A stretch of 10,007 nt of DNA from Robiginitomaculum sp. (GCA_027071965.1 JALSYJ010000231.1:1-10007); one strand, 5' to 3'. Shown: positions 1 to 7,156, numbered from the stretch's first letter. Numbers and translations: made by a program. The notes: generated by a model not told the origin, from the sequence alone.

Positions 1-653
1 GGAAGAAGCAGGACTATTCTGATCTGCTGGCCTTGCTGTTCACCTTGACCAAAACCATGAAAATGAAGGGCGTAATCGCTCTTGAAACCCATATTGAAAA
101 CCCGCAGGAAAGCACGATTTTTTCCGAATATCCCAGAATTCTCAAAGACCATTTTGCCACAGACTTTATCTGCGACACCTTGCGCATGATGACCATGAAT
201 CTCGAAGACCCCCATCAGGTTGAGGACGCCATGGAAAAACAATTGGAAAAGCACCATCATGAGGCGCTGGAGCCTGCTCATGCCCTGCAACACATGGCTG
301 ATGCCCTGCCTGCTCTTGGGATTGTAGCTGCGGTGCTGGGGATTGTAAAAACCATGGGGTCAATCACGGCGCCCCCTGAGTATCTGGGCCGGATGATTGG
401 CTCTGCGCTGGTTGGTACATTTTTGGGTGTGTTTCTTGCCTATGGGCTTGTCGGCCCATTTGGGACGCGCCTGCAGGCTGTAATCGACGAGGAAGCTACA
501 TTTTACAAAATTATTCAAGCGGTTCTGGTTGCCCACTTACATGGCAATGCCGCTCAAATATCTGTAGAACTTGGCAGAGGTGTTGTCCCGACACCGGCCC
601 AGCCCAGCTTTGCTGAACTTGAAGAAGCCCTGTCCAATATTGAGGCCGTATAG
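1..653 (+). CDS. motA: Flagellar motor stator protein MotA (5' end cut off by window edge)
   Basis: MotA is the membrane subunit of the flagellar stator; with MotB it forms the ion channel that drives the rotor. The frame is open from the left edge (first full codon at 3) to TAG at 651-653, giving 216 visible residues. The family is usually about 285-295 residues, so roughly the first 70-80 lie outside. The first visible stretch matches the start of the cytoplasmic loop (YSDLLALLF, then KGVIALE with the conserved glutamate that contacts FliG). Helix 3 (LPALGIVAAVLGIVKTMG, nt 306-359) and helix 4 (MIGSALVGTFLGVFLAYG, nt 393-446, followed by GPFG) carry the two conserved channel prolines. The tail after helix 4 is also typical. 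No motB follows; the next gene is mnmC after 94 bp, so motB must be elsewhere. An internal TTG at 33 would give a shorter frame, but family similarity runs through it, so it is not the start. Identification is firm. Confidence 0.95.
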   Translation, partial: KKQDYSDLLALLFTLTKTMKMKGVIALETHIENPQESTIFSEYPRILKDHFATDFICDTLRMMTMNLEDPHQVEDAMEKQLEKHHHEALEPAHALQHMADALPALGIVAAVLGIVKTMGSITAPPEYLGRMIGSALVGTFLGVFLAYGLVGPFGTRLQAVIDEEATFYKIIQAVLVAHLHGNAAQISVELGRGVVPTPAQPSFAELEEALSNIEAV

Positions 654-707
654 ATTATTGGAAAAAACCAAAGTCAAAAATACCTTAAAACCCTGCCATT
701 ATTCATA

Positions 708-744
708 TGACCGAATTTGGAAAAATTGACCGGGTTTGGAAAAT
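708..744 (+). repeat. Imperfect 19-bp tandem repeat in front of mnmC
   Basis: Two adjoining 19-bp units share TGACCG, two variable bases, then TTTGGAAAA. Unit 1 is 707-725 and unit 2 is 726-744; 15 of the 18 positions 708-725 match their partners. The second unit supplies the GGA (738-740) that is the likely ribosome binding site of mnmC, so the repeat duplicates a Shine-Dalgarno-like element. It may be no more than a small slippage duplication. Confidence 0.6.
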
Positions 745-747
745 AAA

Positions 748-2625
748 ATGAAACAGCACAAAGCCGCCTTTTTCGGGCTGGCCAAACCCCGGCTGCGCTT
801 CTCTGATACTGGTGAACCAGAAGACAAAACCACTAATGATGTCTATTTCTCTGCCGAAGGCGGAGCTGAGGAAACTAAAACGGTTTTCCTTGAAGCCTGC
901 GATTTGCCCACGCGCTGGCAAAGCGGTAAATCCCATGTGATTTGCGAACTTGGGTTTGGTACAGGCTTAAACTTTCTGGTAACTTTGGCAAAGTGGCGGC
1001 AAAGCTCTCTGGTAGACCAGTCTCTGCACTATATCTCCATTGAGGCGGCGCCCATGTCTGAAGCCGACATGCTAAAAGCGCATGAAAACTTTGCCGCCTA
1101 TGCAAGAGAATCCAAAGAACTGCTATCCAGATTACCGCCACCGGTAAAAGGCTTTCACCATTTGCATTTTGATTCTGGCGTATCCTTAACCTTATTGTTT
1201 GGCCTGGCCAAAGAGGTCATGCCTCAATTATCGGCAAAAGTAGATAGCTGGTTTTTAGATGGCTTTGCCCCGGCAAAAAATCCAGAAATGTGGAATGAGG
1301 AAATTTTCACCCAAATCGCCAGACTTAGCGCGCCAATGGCCCAAATTGGCACATATACCGCTGCTGGATCTGTACGCAGGGGTTTGGAAAGAGCAGGATT
1401 TAATATAGACAAAAAGCCCGGATACGGGCGCAAGCGGCACCGGCTAACAGCACAGCTTGCCAAATCGGGCAATGGCAGCTCTGATGCTACACGGCCAGCA
1501 AGGGTAATGATAATTGGCGGTGGAATTGCCGGGGCGTGCCTGGCTTTTGCGCTAAACCGCGCTAAATTGCCCCATTGCCTGATAGAAAAAACCGGCCTGG
1601 CCAGTGCCGCCAGCGGTAATTCCCACGGTCTGGTCAGCCCGCGTCTGGATATGGATGACACACCATTGGCCAGGTTTTATCGCACCGCCTTTACCTATGC
1701 TTGTTCATTTTATCAACAAAACTGCCCGCGCCTGTTCAAAAAAACCGGGCTGCTGCGCCTTGCCACTGACAAAAAACAAAGGGAAAAATTTACCGCACTG
1801 GTTCAGGCCGAAGCCCTGCCAGCAGGAATGATGCAGATTGGAAAAAATGACCGGGAGCTTTGGTTGCCAACTGCCGGCGTTTTACAGCCCAAAAAGGCGG
1901 TTTGCTCTTTAACAAAGACAACCAAAATAATCCCGGCCCATGTGGAACAATTGCTGTTCAAGAACGGGCAGTGGATTGCTCTTGATGCAGCGGGCAAAGA
2001 AATAGACCGGGCACCTGCAGTGGTTATGGCCACGGGCTGTGACCAGATTAATGTGCCGGGCCTACCCAAACTAAAAATATTGCGCGGACAGGTTTCAACG
2101 GCAAAAAACATACAAGAATTGCCAGCAACCCCGATACTTGGCCAGTCCTATATGGTGCCCATTGCTCCGGATACGGTTTTGTTTGGCGCAACCCATGACC
2201 GGGTGCAAAACATGATTTCCAGTGAACCCTGTCAATCTGACAATGATCGTAATTTGAAAAACCTTGCCGAACTTGTCCCTGAGCTGGCGGCAAATATTGA
2301 TATAAGCGCCATAGATGGCCGAGCCAGTTTTCGGGCGGCCAGCCCCGACATGCAGCCTCTGGCCGGGCCGGTACCAACAGCAGAAATTAGCAATTGGGCA
2401 CAAAAGCACTGGGGCAAACTCGATGATTATGCCAATGCCCCCATGCAACAGGGTCTGTTTATGCTAAATGGTCTTGGATCACGAGGCCTGACTCTTGCGC
2501 CAATTCTGGCCGAGGAAATTGTAAACCTGATCTGTGGTGCGTCATCCCTGCTGGAAAAACAAGCGGCAAATGCACTGCATCCAGCCCGATTTGCCGCCAG
2601 ATCTGCTCGAAAAAATAATTCCTGA
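748..2625 (+). CDS. mnmC: Bifunctional tRNA mnm5(s2)U34 biosynthesis protein MnmC
   Basis: MnmC performs the last two steps of wobble-uridine modification in the cytoplasm. The FAD-dependent C-terminal domain removes the carboxymethyl group from cmnm5(s2)U34, and the N-terminal domain methylates the product with S-adenosylmethionine. From ATG 748 the protein has 625 residues, close to the 668 of E. coli. The methyltransferase half shows NDVYFS near residue 30, the SAM loop ELGFGTGLNF (67-76) and the family signature FLDGFAPAKNPEMW (169-182). The oxidoreductase half begins with the dinucleotide-binding motif MIIGGGIAG (254-262) and ends with GLGSRGLTLAPILAEE, typical of this FAD family. I chose ATG 748 over an in-frame TTG at 736 because GGA at 738-740 sits 7 bases before it and the N-terminus then aligns with E. 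coli. A 14-codon frame (707-751) overlaps this ATG as ATGA. No mnmE or mnmG is nearby. No damage is visible. Confidence 0.96.
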   Translation: MKQHKAAFFGLAKPRLRFSDTGEPEDKTTNDVYFSAEGGAEETKTVFLEACDLPTRWQSGKSHVICELGFGTGLNFLVTLAKWRQSSLVDQSLHYISIEAAPMSEADMLKAHENFAAYARESKELLSRLPPPVKGFHHLHFDSGVSLTLLFGLAKEVMPQLSAKVDSWFLDGFAPAKNPEMWNEEIFTQIARLSAPMAQIGTYTAAGSVRRGLERAGFNIDKKPGYGRKRHRLTAQLAKSGNGSSDATRPARVMIIGGGIAGACLAFALNRAKLPHCLIEKTGLASAASGNSHGLVSPRLDMDDTPLARFYRTAFTYACSFYQQNCPRLFKKTGLLRLATDKKQREKFTALVQAEALPAGMMQIGKNDRELWLPTAGVLQPKKAVCSLTKTTKIIPAHVEQLLFKNGQWIALDAAGKEIDRAPAVVMATGCDQINVPGLPKLKILRGQVSTAKNIQELPATPILGQSYMVPIAPDTVLFGATHDRVQNMISSEPCQSDNDRNLKNLAELVPELAANIDISAIDGRASFRAASPDMQPLAGPVPTAEISNWAQKHWGKLDDYANAPMQQGLFMLNGLGSRGLTLAPILAEEIVNLICGASSLLEKQAANALHPARFAARSARKNNS

Positions 2626-2795
2626 AGTTACGAATCAGCGGTAAAATCGGGCTTGCATCGATGAATCACTGGAAGATTCTCCCGCCATCCGCGAAAAATA
2701 GCCCTTATGATTGAAATTAGGCCGGTTTTTGCAAAACGCCCTTCTATAAAGACGATTTTTCTTTATATTGTCCTTAGCTTTTGAGGGAGGGCTAT

Positions 2796-3527
2796 ATGCA
2801 AAATGAATCATCAAGGCCAGGGTTTTTTGCGGCCTTTTTTGGCTTCAAGCGAATGGTCTCGCCGTTTTTTATCACTCTTTTGTATTTTGTCGGCTTGATC
2901 ACAATCGTTTTGGCCATCGGTTTTGTCTTGTGGAAGGGACCACAATCCATGCCGGCAATGCCTATGATGAGCCTGCCGGTTCCAGCACAAATTATCTTTG
3001 GTTATGTGGCGGTTTTACTATGCGGATTATTGGCGATTCTAATCTGGCGGTTTTATTGTGAACTGCTGATCGTACTATTTGGTATTTTCAATCGCCTTGG
3101 CGATATCAAGGAAGCTCTTGAGAAACCTGCTATGGCGGCAGAATCTGCGGCACGGGTTCAATCTACTATTGCGCCGATTCCTGCCCCGCCTGTGGATCCG
3201 GAACCATCTGCAGCAGAAGTTGTTGCAACCGAACCTGCCAAAGAAGAAGTCGTTGAGACAGAGGTCTTTGAAGCTGAGCCTGTTGCAGAGGAAGTTGTCG
3301 AAGCGGAAAACGTTGAGGCGGAAGTCGTTGAGGAAACAGCTTCCGCAGAACCTGCCGCCGAAGATGCAAGCGCTCAAACAGAAGAAGCTCAAGGTGAAGT
3401 CATTGCCTTGCCTGATGAAAGCAATGATGTCGCAAAAGATAGCGGCCCTGCTTCTGATGATGCAACATCTGCAAACGAGCCAACCGTCTCAGACAGCTCA
3501 GATACTGAGCCTGATAACGACAAATAA
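2796..3527 (+). CDS. DUF4282-type two-helix membrane protein with long acidic tail (paralog 1)
   Basis: The function is unknown. From ATG 2796 the product has 243 residues. Residues 9-107 form a compact core with FFGFKRMVSPFF, a first membrane helix at about 23-46, a loop, a second helix at about 66-84, then RFYCELLIVLFGIFNRLGDIKEAL. This layout fits my memory of the DUF4282 family; a profile search would settle it. Residues 108-243 are low-complexity, rich in Glu, Ala and Val with repeated EVVE/AEVV units, strongly acidic and probably disordered. ATG 2796 has an excellent ribosome binding site (GAGGGAGG, 2783-2790); an upstream TTG at 2781 would lie within it and is rejected. The 170 bp between mnmC and this gene show no clear promoter or terminator. 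It is followed by two paralogs and is probably the first gene of their operon. Its first 27 core residues match theirs exactly, but later residues diverge, so it is the older copy. Confidence 0.88.
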   Translation: MQNESSRPGFFAAFFGFKRMVSPFFITLLYFVGLITIVLAIGFVLWKGPQSMPAMPMMSLPVPAQIIFGYVAVLLCGLLAILIWRFYCELLIVLFGIFNRLGDIKEALEKPAMAAESAARVQSTIAPIPAPPVDPEPSAAEVVATEPAKEEVVETEVFEAEPVAEEVVEAENVEAEVVEETASAEPAAEDASAQTEEAQGEVIALPDESNDVAKDSGPASDDATSANEPTVSDSSDTEPDNDK

Positions 3528-3533
3528 TCAACC

Positions 3534-3552
3534 AGCCCAATATCGGGCTTTT
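3534..3552 (+). terminator. Weak intrinsic terminator or attenuator between paralogs 1 and 2
   Basis: AGCCC (3534-3538) and GGGCT (3545-3549) form a 5-bp stem with a 6-base loop, followed by a short T run ending at 3552. The stem is short and the T tract minimal, so it may only reduce readthrough. The ribosome binding site of the next gene follows at once. Confidence 0.35.
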
Positions 3553-3568
3553 CCTGGGGGGAAACTAT

Positions 3569-3901
3569 ATGTCACATGAAAACACATCCGAAACCGGATT
3601 TTTTGCAGCCTTTTTTGGCTTCAAGCGAATGGTCTCGCCATTCTTTATTACTCTTTTGTATTTTGTCGGACTGATCGGCATTGTTATCTCTATTGGAATG
3701 GCATTGTGGCAAGGCCCGCAGGTCATCTCAGTATCAATGGCCATGTTGGGGCTGCCTGATATTGCGCAAACGATCATTGGCTATGGCGCAATTGTACTTG
3801 GCGGACTGTTAATGATTTTGGTCTGGCGGTTCTTTTGCGAATCCATGATCGTGTTGTTCGGCATTTTTAACCGTATGGGTGACATTAAAAAAGCGCTGTA
3901 G
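3569..3901 (+). CDS. Core-only DUF4282-type two-helix membrane protein (paralog 2)
   Basis: The function is unknown. The product has 110 residues and is almost nothing but the conserved core. A 10-residue polar N-terminus precedes FFAAFFGFKRMVSPFF; the first helix lies at about 24-47 and the second at about 69-87, then RFFCESMIVLFGIFNRMGDIKKAL and stop. The tail present in both neighbours is absent. The start at ATG 3569 is backed by the G-rich GGGGGGAAA (3555-3563). Codons for residues 11 to about 107 are identical base for base with paralog 3. The frame leaves the shared block at 3892 and stops three codons later. It may be a genuine short form, or a copy that lost its tail during duplication. 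A stem-loop spans its stop codon. The core fits DUF4282 from memory only. Confidence 0.87.
   Translation: MSHENTSETGFFAAFFGFKRMVSPFFITLLYFVGLIGIVISIGMALWQGPQVISVSMAMLGLPDIAQTIIGYGAIVLGGLLMILVWRFFCESMIVLFGIFNRMGDIKKAL
3599..3891 (+). repeat. 293-bp perfect direct repeat, copy A
   Basis: Every base from 3599 to 3891 matches 3981-4273 at an offset of 382, as checked by eye. The block begins in a T run at the first core phenylalanines and ends in an A run after GDIK. Synonymous positions match too, which selection on the protein alone would not produce. The flanks differ at once on both sides. Confidence 0.95.
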
Positions 3902-3917
3902 GCAAATACCACAGCGC
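3893..3917 (+). other. Stem-loop across the stop codon of paralog 2
   Basis: GCGCTGT (3893-3899) pairs perfectly with ACAGCGC (3911-3917). After a bulged A (3900), GG (3901-3902) pairs with CC (3909-3910), leaving a 6-base loop. The TAG stop (3899-3901) lies in the stem. No T tract follows, so this looks like an mRNA-stability or processing element rather than a terminator. It lies just outside the perfect repeat and is unique to this junction. Confidence 0.5.
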
Positions 3918-3953
3918 CAGATGTAAAATTGTTATTCCGCAGGAGAAAGATGA

Positions 3954-4463
3954 ATGTCGCAACATAAATCAGAGCCAAGTTTTTTTGCAGCCTTTTTTGG
4001 CTTCAAGCGAATGGTCTCGCCATTCTTTATTACTCTTTTGTATTTTGTCGGACTGATCGGCATTGTTATCTCTATTGGAATGGCATTGTGGCAAGGCCCG
4101 CAGGTCATCTCAGTATCAATGGCCATGTTGGGGCTGCCTGATATTGCGCAAACGATCATTGGCTATGGCGCAATTGTACTTGGCGGACTGTTAATGATTT
4201 TGGTCTGGCGGTTCTTTTGCGAATCCATGATCGTGTTGTTCGGCATTTTTAACCGTATGGGTGACATTAAAAACCTGCTATTGGATAAACCTGTGCCCGC
4301 GACACCTGATCCTGCTCCACAGGAGATCAAGGCAACCAATCCACCGCCGGTAACTGATCTGCCTGATAATCCAACTCTGGCTGAAAACACCAGCCCGCCG
4401 GCAGTAGATCCACAACCAAAACCTGATGGCGATAGCGGACGTATCCGCCGCCGCCGCCGGTAG
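3954..4463 (+). CDS. DUF4282-type two-helix membrane protein with proline-rich, arginine-ended tail (paralog 3)
   Basis: The function is unknown. The product has 169 residues. After a 9-residue polar N-terminus (MSQHKSEPS) it carries the same core as paralog 2, identical in DNA over 293 bp, with helices at about 23-46 and 68-86. After GDIK the tail begins with NLLLDKPVPATPDPAP, stays rich in Pro, Asp and Asn, and ends RIRRRRR, encoded by a CCG/CGC trinucleotide run (4445-4460). The tail is probably disordered and, from the positive-inside rule, probably cytoplasmic. ATG 3954 follows AGGAG (3941-3945) with 8 bases between; an ATG at 3950 in another frame stops after five codons. It is the last gene before the convergent clpB, 37 bp away. 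Sharing one core while the tails differ suggests that the tail decides the partner, but that is inference. Confidence 0.88.
   Translation: MSQHKSEPSFFAAFFGFKRMVSPFFITLLYFVGLIGIVISIGMALWQGPQVISVSMAMLGLPDIAQTIIGYGAIVLGGLLMILVWRFFCESMIVLFGIFNRMGDIKNLLLDKPVPATPDPAPQEIKATNPPPVTDLPDNPTLAENTSPPAVDPQPKPDGDSGRIRRRRR
3981..4273 (+). repeat. 293-bp perfect direct repeat, copy B
   Basis: This is the second copy of the block at 3599-3891 and lies inside paralog 3. It covers the whole membrane core from the FFAAFFG motif to GDIK. Copy B is preceded by T at 3980 where copy A has A at 3598, and followed by C at 4274 where copy A has A at 3892, which sets the limits. Confidence 0.95.
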
Positions 4464-4469
4464 CCCATG

Positions 4470-4495
4470 CCCCCCCTGGTCACAGCCACGGGGGG
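4470..4495. terminator. GC-rich stem-loop between convergent genes, possible two-way terminator
   Basis: A run of C (4470-4476) pairs with GGGGGG (4490-4495). The stem continues inward as TGG/CCA across a bulged C (4489), leaving the 6-base loop TCACAG. It fills the 37-bp gap between the stops of paralog 3 and clpB. Neither strand has a T tract after it, so it may act as a barrier or 3'-end stabiliser rather than a classic intrinsic terminator. Confidence 0.5.
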
Positions 4496-4500
4496 AGGGG

Positions 4501-7083
4501 TTATCGCTGTTCAAAAATGCGACCATTTGCAGATAGCCTGCCACCCTTTACTGATATCTCAACCTTGTTCTGGTCGGCAAAATCACCGCTTAGCACCATT
4601 TTAGCCAGCGGATCTTGCAGTTCGCGCTGAATCACCCGTTTTAGAGGCCGGGCGCCATATACCGGATCATAACCCTTATTGGCCAGCCATGTCTTGGCCT
4701 TGTCATTTACCAGTAAAGTCAGGCCCTGATTGGATAAAAGCCTGCCAAGACGTTGCAATTGGATATCAACGATAGCTGTCATATGCTCTGGCTGCAGACG
4801 ATGGAACAGAACTATTTCATCAATCCGGTTTAGAAACTCAGGTCTAAAATGCGCCTGAACTTCTTCCATTACCGCCGCTTTGGTTTTTTCCGCAGAAGCT
4901 TTGGTTTCCGAAGCCAGATATTGCGAGCCAAGATTAGAGGTCATCAAGATCAGCGTATTTCTAAAATCTACAGTCCGCCCCTGTCCATCGGTCAGACGGC
5001 CATCGTCAAGCACCTGCAACAATACGTTAAAGACATCCGGATGAGCTTTTTCAATCTCATCAAACAATATCACCTGATAAGGCCGACGACGCACCGCCTC
5101 GGTTAAGGCTCCGCCTTCTTCATAGCCCACATAACCCGGAGGCGCCCCCAGCATTCTGGCAACTGAGTGTTTTTCCATATATTCGGACATATCCATTCGG
5201 GTAATGGCAGCTTCATCGTCAAACATGAACTCAGCCAGCGCCTTGGTTAGCTCGGTTTTACCAACACCTGTCGGACCAAGAAATAAAAACGATCCTATGG
5301 GCTGATCAGGGTCGCTGAGCCCGGCGCGACCCCGGCGCACAGCATCAGATACCGCACGCAAGGCTTCTTCTTGTCCTACGACCCTCTGGCGCAGAACATC
5401 CTCCATGGCCAGCAGTTTTTCTTTTTCTCCGGTCAGCATTTTTTCCACAGGAATCCCGGTCCATTTGGCAACCACCTGCGCGATATGCTTGCTGCGCACC
5501 ACTTCTTCCACCAGACTTTCCGTTGGTGATGATGCCTTTTCCACCGCCTCTTCGACTTGTGGAATACGCCCGTATTTCAGCTCCGATGCTCTGGCCCAAT
5601 CGCCAGAGCGCTCCGCTTCAAGCAATTCATTGCGCAAATGCTCCAGAGTTTCCTTGGCTTTGGTTGCTCCAGCCAGTTTTTCTTTTTCTGCCCGCCATGC
5701 CCCGGTCATTTCCGCCGATTTCTGCTTGGCTTCTGATAGCTCCTTTTCAAGTTTTTTAAGTCGTTTTTTTGAAGCATCATCGGTTTCCTTGCGCAAGGCT
5801 TCCAGTTCAATCTGCAACTGTATCAACCGTCGATCCAGCTCATCCAGCGCCTCAGGCTTGCTGTCAATTTGCATGCGCAAGCGGGAGCTGGCCTCATCCA
5901 TCAGGTCAATTGCCTTGTCCGGCATAAAACGATCGGTGATATAGCGGTTGGATAAATTTGCCGCAGCAACAATAGCGCCATCAGATATTCTGATACCGTG
6001 ATGCACTTCATATTTTTCCTTTAGCCCGCGCAAAATCGAGATTGTATCCTCAACCGATGGCTCCTCAATCATTACCGGCTGGAACCTGCGGGCTAAAGCT
6101 GCATCTTTTTCCACATGCTTGCGATATTCATCCAAGGTAGTGGCGCCAATACAATGCAGCTCGCCTCTGGCCAATGCCGGTTTAAGCAAATTCGAGGCAT
6201 CCATCGCACCATCTGTCTTGCCAGCACCAACAAGGGTGTGCATTTCATCAATAAATAAAATCACCGAACCGGCTGCGTTTTGCACTTCGCCTATTACTGC
6301 TTTTAAACGCTCTTCAAATTCGCCCCGATATTTGGCCCCGGCAATCAAGGCACCCATATCCAAAGACAATAACTGTTTATCGAGCAGGGATTCCGGCACA
6401 TCCTTATTGACGATCCGCAAAGCCAGGCCCTCGGCAATGGCGGTTTTACCAACCCCGGGTTCTCCAATTAACACCGGATTGTTTTTGGTGCGCCGGGCCA
6501 ATACCTGAATGGTTCGGCGAATTTCCTCATCACGGCCAATAATCGGATCAAGCTTACCTTCACGGGCCCGGGCCGTTAAATCCATGGTGTATTTTTGCAA
6601 GGCGTCATAATTATCTTCAGCCGAGGCGCTGTCGGCCTTTTTACCCTTTCGAACCTGCTCAATGGCCAGGTTTAAATTTTGCGCGCTCAAGCCTGCGGAT
6701 TTTAGAATCTCACCGGCAGAAGTTTTGCTCATCAAGGTCAATGCCAGCAAGAGCCGCTCGGCTGTGACAAAGCTGTCACCGGCTTTTTTGGCAATGCTTT
6801 GCGCTTTTTCAAACAATTCAGCGGTTTCGCGAGACATGTACACCTTGCCATCTCCGCCCTCAATGCTTGGTAATTTGGCCAAAGCCGTCCGTATATCGCG
6901 CGCCGCAGCTTCCGGATCAGCGCCGGCTGCACGCATTAAATTTGCGCCCAATCCCTCACTATCCTCCAGCAAGGCTTTTAGAATATGCTCCGGTGTTAAT
7001 TGCTGGTGTCCGGAACCAAGAGCCGAGGTCTGTGCAGACTGCACCATGCCTTTGGCCCGATCGGTAAAGTTTTCAAAATCCAT
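4501..7083 (-). CDS. clpB: ATP-dependent disaggregase ClpB
   Basis: ClpB is the cytoplasmic Hsp100 hexamer that, with DnaK/DnaJ/GrpE, pulls polypeptides out of aggregates. The product has 860 residues, the usual length. In order it shows: the N-terminal Clp repeat domain (1-150); the first ATPase with Walker A GEPGVGKT (207-214), Walker B VILFIDE (274-280) and arginine finger region LARRF (330-334); the ClpB-specific coiled-coil middle domain (about 400-530), which separates it from ClpA; the second ATPase with GPTGVGKT (603-610), pore loop GYVGYEEGG (650-658) and Walker B VILFDEIEKAH (671-681); and sensor-2 GARPLKR (810-816). No ClpP-binding loop is evident. The start is ATG 7083-7081, with AGGAG at 7094-7090. 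A sigma-32-type promoter and a hairpin enclosing the ribosome binding site lie upstream, so both transcription and translation are probably heat-controlled. It is convergent with the DUF4282 genes. No defect is visible. Confidence 0.98.
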   Translation of the reverse strand: MDFENFTDRAKGMVQSAQTSALGSGHQQLTPEHILKALLEDSEGLGANLMRAAGADPEAAARDIRTALAKLPSIEGGDGKVYMSRETAELFEKAQSIAKKAGDSFVTAERLLLALTLMSKTSAGEILKSAGLSAQNLNLAIEQVRKGKKADSASAEDNYDALQKYTMDLTARAREGKLDPIIGRDEEIRRTIQVLARRTKNNPVLIGEPGVGKTAIAEGLALRIVNKDVPESLLDKQLLSLDMGALIAGAKYRGEFEERLKAVIGEVQNAAGSVILFIDEMHTLVGAGKTDGAMDASNLLKPALARGELHCIGATTLDEYRKHVEKDAALARRFQPVMIEEPSVEDTISILRGLKEKYEVHHGIRISDGAIVAAANLSNRYITDRFMPDKAIDLMDEASSRLRMQIDSKPEALDELDRRLIQLQIELEALRKETDDASKKRLKKLEKELSEAKQKSAEMTGAWRAEKEKLAGATKAKETLEHLRNELLEAERSGDWARASELKYGRIPQVEEAVEKASSPTESLVEEVVRSKHIAQVVAKWTGIPVEKMLTGEKEKLLAMEDVLRQRVVGQEEALRAVSDAVRRGRAGLSDPDQPIGSFLFLGPTGVGKTELTKALAEFMFDDEAAITRMDMSEYMEKHSVARMLGAPPGYVGYEEGGALTEAVRRRPYQVILFDEIEKAHPDVFNVLLQVLDDGRLTDGQGRTVDFRNTLILMTSNLGSQYLASETKASAEKTKAAVMEEVQAHFRPEFLNRIDEIVLFHRLQPEHMTAIVDIQLQRLGRLLSNQGLTLLVNDKAKTWLANKGYDPVYGARPLKRVIQRELQDPLAKMVLSGDFADQNKVEISVKGGRLSANGRIFEQR

Positions 7084-7087
7084 TTTT

Positions 7088-7107
7088 ATCTCCTAATATA
7101 GCGAGAT
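7088..7107 (-). promoter_or_regulatory. Candidate ROSE-like RNA thermometer hairpin in the clpB leader
   Basis: Read on the minus strand the leader is AUCUC (7107-7103), G (7102), CUA (7101-7099), UAU loop, UAG (7095-7093), GAGAU (7092-7088), then AAAA and the start codon. The arms give eight Watson-Crick pairs with one bulged G, and UAGGAGAU, the whole Shine-Dalgarno region, is inside the stem. UCGCU (7104-7100) opposite AGGA (7094-7091) with an unpaired G is the conserved feature of ROSE thermometers (U-U/C-G-C-U). A second, weaker stem (GACGA 7137-7133 with UCGUC 7121-7117) lies upstream, as ROSE leaders usually have several. Pairing is seen directly; thermosensing is inferred. Confidence 0.6.
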
Positions 7108-7156
7108 GACTGATCTGACGACCCGTTTGGCATCGTCGGCAGTCCGTATCCTCTAT

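Noticed and set aside
2640..2795. Promoter for the DUF4282 operon, with TATAAA at 2745 and TATATT at 2764 as possible -10 boxes
   Set aside because: Neither has an acceptable -35 box at 16-18 bp. A 5-bp inverted repeat (GAATC 2663 / GATTC 2675) lies here but has no T tract.
3075..3392. 105-codon minus-strand frame with many Phe and Cys residues
   Set aside because: It is the antisense reading of the GAA/GTT-rich repeats of paralog 1. Its composition follows from that and it resembles no protein family.
3079..3579. 166-codon plus-strand frame overlapping paralog 1, rich in Leu, Lys and Arg
   Set aside because: It is the shifted reading of the Glu-rich tail of paralog 1, has no suitable ribosome binding site, and runs past the next gene's start.
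5405..5944. 179-codon Ser-rich plus-strand frame inside clpB
   Set aside because: It is antisense to the ClpB coiled-coil region. The long opening reflects clpB codon use, with no start signal or family similarity.
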